DNA from: Anderseniella sp963759095
GTDB lineage: Bacteria; Pseudomonadota; Alphaproteobacteria; Rhizobiales; Aestuariivirgaceae
Assembly (NCBI GenBank): GCA_963759095.1
Contig: CAVWYF010000059.1
Coordinates: forward strand, 98,891 to 162,890
Direction: 5' to 3'
DNA length: 64,000 bases
Shown in pieces: positions 62,120-64,000 of this stretch (positions are counted from its first letter, which is position 1; each line of letters begins with the position of its first letter). A program made the position numbers and the translations under genes. The notes below the pieces were generated by a model that saw only the letters and a list, made by a program, of their open reading frames with translations, did no database searches and was not told the origin of the DNA.

Positions 62120-63112
62120 TCATGCAGGGCCGAAATTGTCGTCGAAGAATTTCAGCCAGTTGCCGCCCATCACCTTGGCTGTGTCGGTGTCTGATATGCC
62201 GATGGCTTTCAAGCCGGTTGCGATGTTGCCGAAGTCCTTGTTGCCGGTTAACCAGCCGGGCTGCGGCGGGAAGCCGGCATTGTCCTTTGAACCTTCGCCA
62301 TAGTCGATCTGTTTCGACCAGCGGCCAACCCGCATCCATTCCACGACACTGTCGGGCTGGTCCTGGCACAGGTCCGAACCGATGCCGAGATGGTCAATGC
62401 CGATCATGTCGGCGGTGCGGGCTATCATTTCGCAAAAACTCTCAACCGTGCACCTAGAGCCGCCTTTAAGATGATGCGGATACATTGAAAAGCCCAGCAT
62501 GCCGCCCGAGGCCGCAAGCGCCTTCAACACCGTGTCTGACTTGTTGCGCAGGCCGTCGTGCCAGAATTTCGGATTGGCATGGGTGATGGCGATGGGGCGG
62601 GTGGAATGATCGATGGCTTCCAGCGTGGAGCGTTCAGCCGAATGGGACATGTCCACCACAAGGCCGACCCGGTTCATTTCATGCACCACCTGTTTTCCCA
62701 TGCGGGTGAGGCCGGTGTCGTCTGCCTCATAGGCGCCGGTGGCCAGCAGGGACTGGTTGTTATAGGTCAGTTGCATGAAGCGCACGCCAAGCGTATGCAG
62801 GATCTCCACCAGGGAGATATCGTCTTCAATCGGTGAACAGTTCTGCAGGCCGAAGAAGATGGCGGTGCGTCCCTGCCTGTTGGCTTTGCGCACGTCATCG
62901 CCGGTGGTGCCCTTGACGATCAGATCGGGAAACTGTTCGAACCAGCGGTTCCACTGTTCCAGGTTGGCGACCGTTTCACGAAAATTCTCGTGATAGCAGA
63001 TGGTGACATGCACCGCGTCCACGTCACCATCGCGCATCTGCCGGAAAATCTTCTCCGAATAGTTGCAGTATTGCAATCCATCAATCAGCACGTGGCAACC
63101 CTCCAGGACCAT
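62120..63112 (-). CDS. M19-like dipeptidase (renal dipeptidase family) with altered metal site
   Basis: A 330-residue protein starting MVLEGCHVLIDGLQYCNYSE. The later M19 elements are present: VVDMSHSAERSTLEAIDHST, then PIAITHANPKFWHDGLRNKS, and GIDHLGIGSDLCQDQPDSV. The usual early H-x-D of the DGHND motif, which supplies two metal ligands, is replaced by DGLQYC. This variant seems typical of one alphaproteobacterial branch. It may still bind one metal or act on non-dipeptide substrates. The frame extends to 63232 but that part is unlike the family. Confidence 0.78.
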   Translation of the reverse strand: MVLEGCHVLIDGLQYCNYSEKIFRQMRDGDVDAVHVTICYHENFRETVANLEQWNRWFEQFPDLIVKGTTGDDVRKANRQGRTAIFFGLQNCSPIEDDISLVEILHTLGVRFMQLTYNNQSLLATGAYEADDTGLTRMGKQVVHEMNRVGLVVDMSHSAERSTLEAIDHSTRPIAITHANPKFWHDGLRNKSDTVLKALAASGGMLGFSMYPHHLKGGSRCTVESFCEMIARTADMIGIDHLGIGSDLCQDQPDSVVEWMRVGRWSKQIDYGEGSKDNAGFPPQPGWLTGNKDFGNIATGLKAIGISDTDTAKVMGGNWLKFFDDNFGPA

Positions 63113-63327
63113 TGCATTGAAGGCCCAAACTGGCAGAAAGTCGGCCGCTTGACCAGTATGGAAAATGCTGGCGCTGACGTGCGGACCGCAGGTCTGGCCA
63201 GAATCGCAAGCCGGCACCATTGTGGTATTCAACGGTCACAGTTGATTTTCTGCAAAACAGCCCGCCTGCCTTGCAGAATGATAAAAAAACCAATTATAAC
63301 AGGGGGTTGATTTTTTTCTTGCAATGA

Positions 63328-63366
63328 GAACAAAATGAGTACAATACTGAAGAACAAAGCCGGAAC
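63328..63366. promoter_or_regulatory. Two LexA (SOS) box candidates upstream of recA
   Basis: GAAC (63352-63355), seven bases, GAAC (63363-63366) matches the alphaproteobacterial LexA site GAAC-N7-GAAC exactly. A second site, GAACAAAATGAGTAC (63328-63342), differs by one base in the second half. Both lie within 100 bases of the recA start, so recA is probably under LexA control. Confidence 0.7.
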
Positions 63367-63420
63367 GAACGGATTGTCTGGCGAGCAGCAACGCAATATG
63401 AAATAAGGAGCATGAGTGTC

Positions 63421-64000
63421 ATGGGGCAAGCGAACCTCAAAGTTGTGGAAAGTGGTTCAATGGACAAGCAAAAGGCTCTGGAAGCTGCATTGGGGCAGAT
63501 TGAGCGGGCTTTTGGAAAAGGCTCGGTGATGAAGCTGGGCTCCAGCTCGTCCATCGAGGTCGCAGCCATTTCATCAGGCTCTATCGGCCTGGATATTGCG
63601 CTTGGTATCGGCGGCCTGCCGACAGGGCGTGTGATTGAGATTTACGGCCCTGAATCTTCCGGCAAGACAACCCTGGCGCTGCATGTTGTGGCCGAGTGCC
63701 AGAAGCGTGGCGGTATTTGCGCCTTCATTGATGCTGAACATGCACTTGACCCGATTTATGCCCGCAAGCTGGGCGTCGATGTGGACGAATTGCTGATTTC
63801 TCAGCCGGACACCGGCGAACAGGGGCTGGAGATTGCCGACACGCTGGTGCGCTCCGGCGCTGTTGAGGTTCTGGTGATTGACTCCGTGGCTGCCCTGACG
63901 CCACGTGCCGAACTTGAAGGCGACATGGGTGACTTACTGCCGGGCCTGCAGGCCCGCCTGATGAGCCAGGCGCTGCGCAAGCTGACCGGGTCGATCTCCA
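63421..64000 (+). CDS. recA: RecA recombinase, cut by the window edge
   Basis: The first 193 residues of RecA, which continues beyond the window (full length about 350). It begins MGQANLKVVESGSMDKQKAL; the core opens ALGQIERAFGKGSVMKLG. The Walker A motif is GPESSGKTTLALHV and the nearby AFIDAEHALDPIYARKLGVD block is typical. VLVIDSVAALTPRAELEGDM gives Walker B and the start of loop L1. The ATG at 63421 sits 11 bases after AAGGAG; an ATG at 63412 is too close to it. RecA drives homologous recombination and the SOS response. Confidence 0.97.
   Translation, partial: MGQANLKVVESGSMDKQKALEAALGQIERAFGKGSVMKLGSSSSIEVAAISSGSIGLDIALGIGGLPTGRVIEIYGPESSGKTTLALHVVAECQKRGGICAFIDAEHALDPIYARKLGVDVDELLISQPDTGEQGLEIADTLVRSGAVEVLVIDSVAALTPRAELEGDMGDLLPGLQARLMSQALRKLTGSIS

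Overview
The window looks like a chromosomal segment of an alphaproteobacterium, most likely a marine member of the Hyphomicrobiales or a close relative. The indicators are a CckA hybrid kinase beside an alphaproteobacterial-type DksA and a FliO-like protein, a UPF0314 (DUF2585) protein, a MetA with the residue expected for acetyl-CoA use, LexA-type GAAC-N7-GAAC sites before recA, and many TTT/TRAP organic-acid transport genes. G+C is moderately high. I saw no rRNA, tRNA, CRISPR array, phage module or intact insertion sequence. Gene identities are read from motifs and remembered family features, not from searches.

Layout. 0.4-6.3 kb: a free-standing Hpt phosphotransfer protein, a 2Fe-2S ferredoxin next to a thioredoxin-reductase-like ferredoxin-NADP reductase, a DUF2892 membrane protein, a P1/DmpA aminopeptidase, a GlcD-like FAD oxidase and a persulfide-dioxygenase-like metallohydrolase. 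6.7-9.0 kb: a TadG/VWA protein, a terminator, and a cluster of REP-like GC-rich repeats. 9.0-14.4 kb: an old-yellow-enzyme/TMADH-like reductase, an MFS carrier, a secreted EF-hand protein, a deleted DUF3179 relic and a small secreted basic protein. 14.5-21.5 kb: TerB-like, ankyrin, TM2, CoxE-like VWA, TupA-type ATP-grasp, DUF302, UPF0314 and a 2-keto-acid decarboxylase.

21.6-28.4 kb is an envelope-maintenance block on the minus strand: HtpX, DUF2207, LemA, YcjF-like, YcjX-like and SixA-like. 28.5-34.2 kb is a signalling island: two paralogous receiver-only regulators bracket a TadG-like protein and a BarA-like hybrid kinase. 34.5-37.6 kb is a complete tctCBA transporter. 37.7-40.3 kb has a hydratase, metA and a frameshifted P-loop ATPase gene. 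40.4-43.1 kb is a translationally coupled Slam translocon and a surface lipoprotein with a C-terminal region like Slam cargo. 43.2-47.0 kb holds an XRE/DUF2975 pair, two small lipoproteins, a MoxR ATPase, dksA and the FliO-like gene.

47.2-64.0 kb runs from cckA to recA (cut by the window edge). Between them lies about 13.6 kb of metabolic cargo: a PuuB-like oxidase, DUF4275, an epoxide hydrolase, a MocR regulator divergent from a DctP-M-Q TRAP transporter, a gamma-glutamylcyclotransferase, an amidase / Ldh-type dehydrogenase / LAS-peptidase-like operon, and an M19-like peptidase. A roughly 200-bp fragment of the cyclotransferase gene is repeated 6.4 kb away in the same orientation, so direct repeats bracket the epoxide hydrolase-MocR-TRAP block.

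The points I find most worth following are the Slam/lipoprotein pair, the signalling island, the bracketed TRAP block with a striking 12-bp inverted repeat at its divergent promoter, the frameshift in the ATPase beside metA, the M19-like enzyme lacking its HxD motif, and a flavoenzyme lacking one iron-sulfur ligand.
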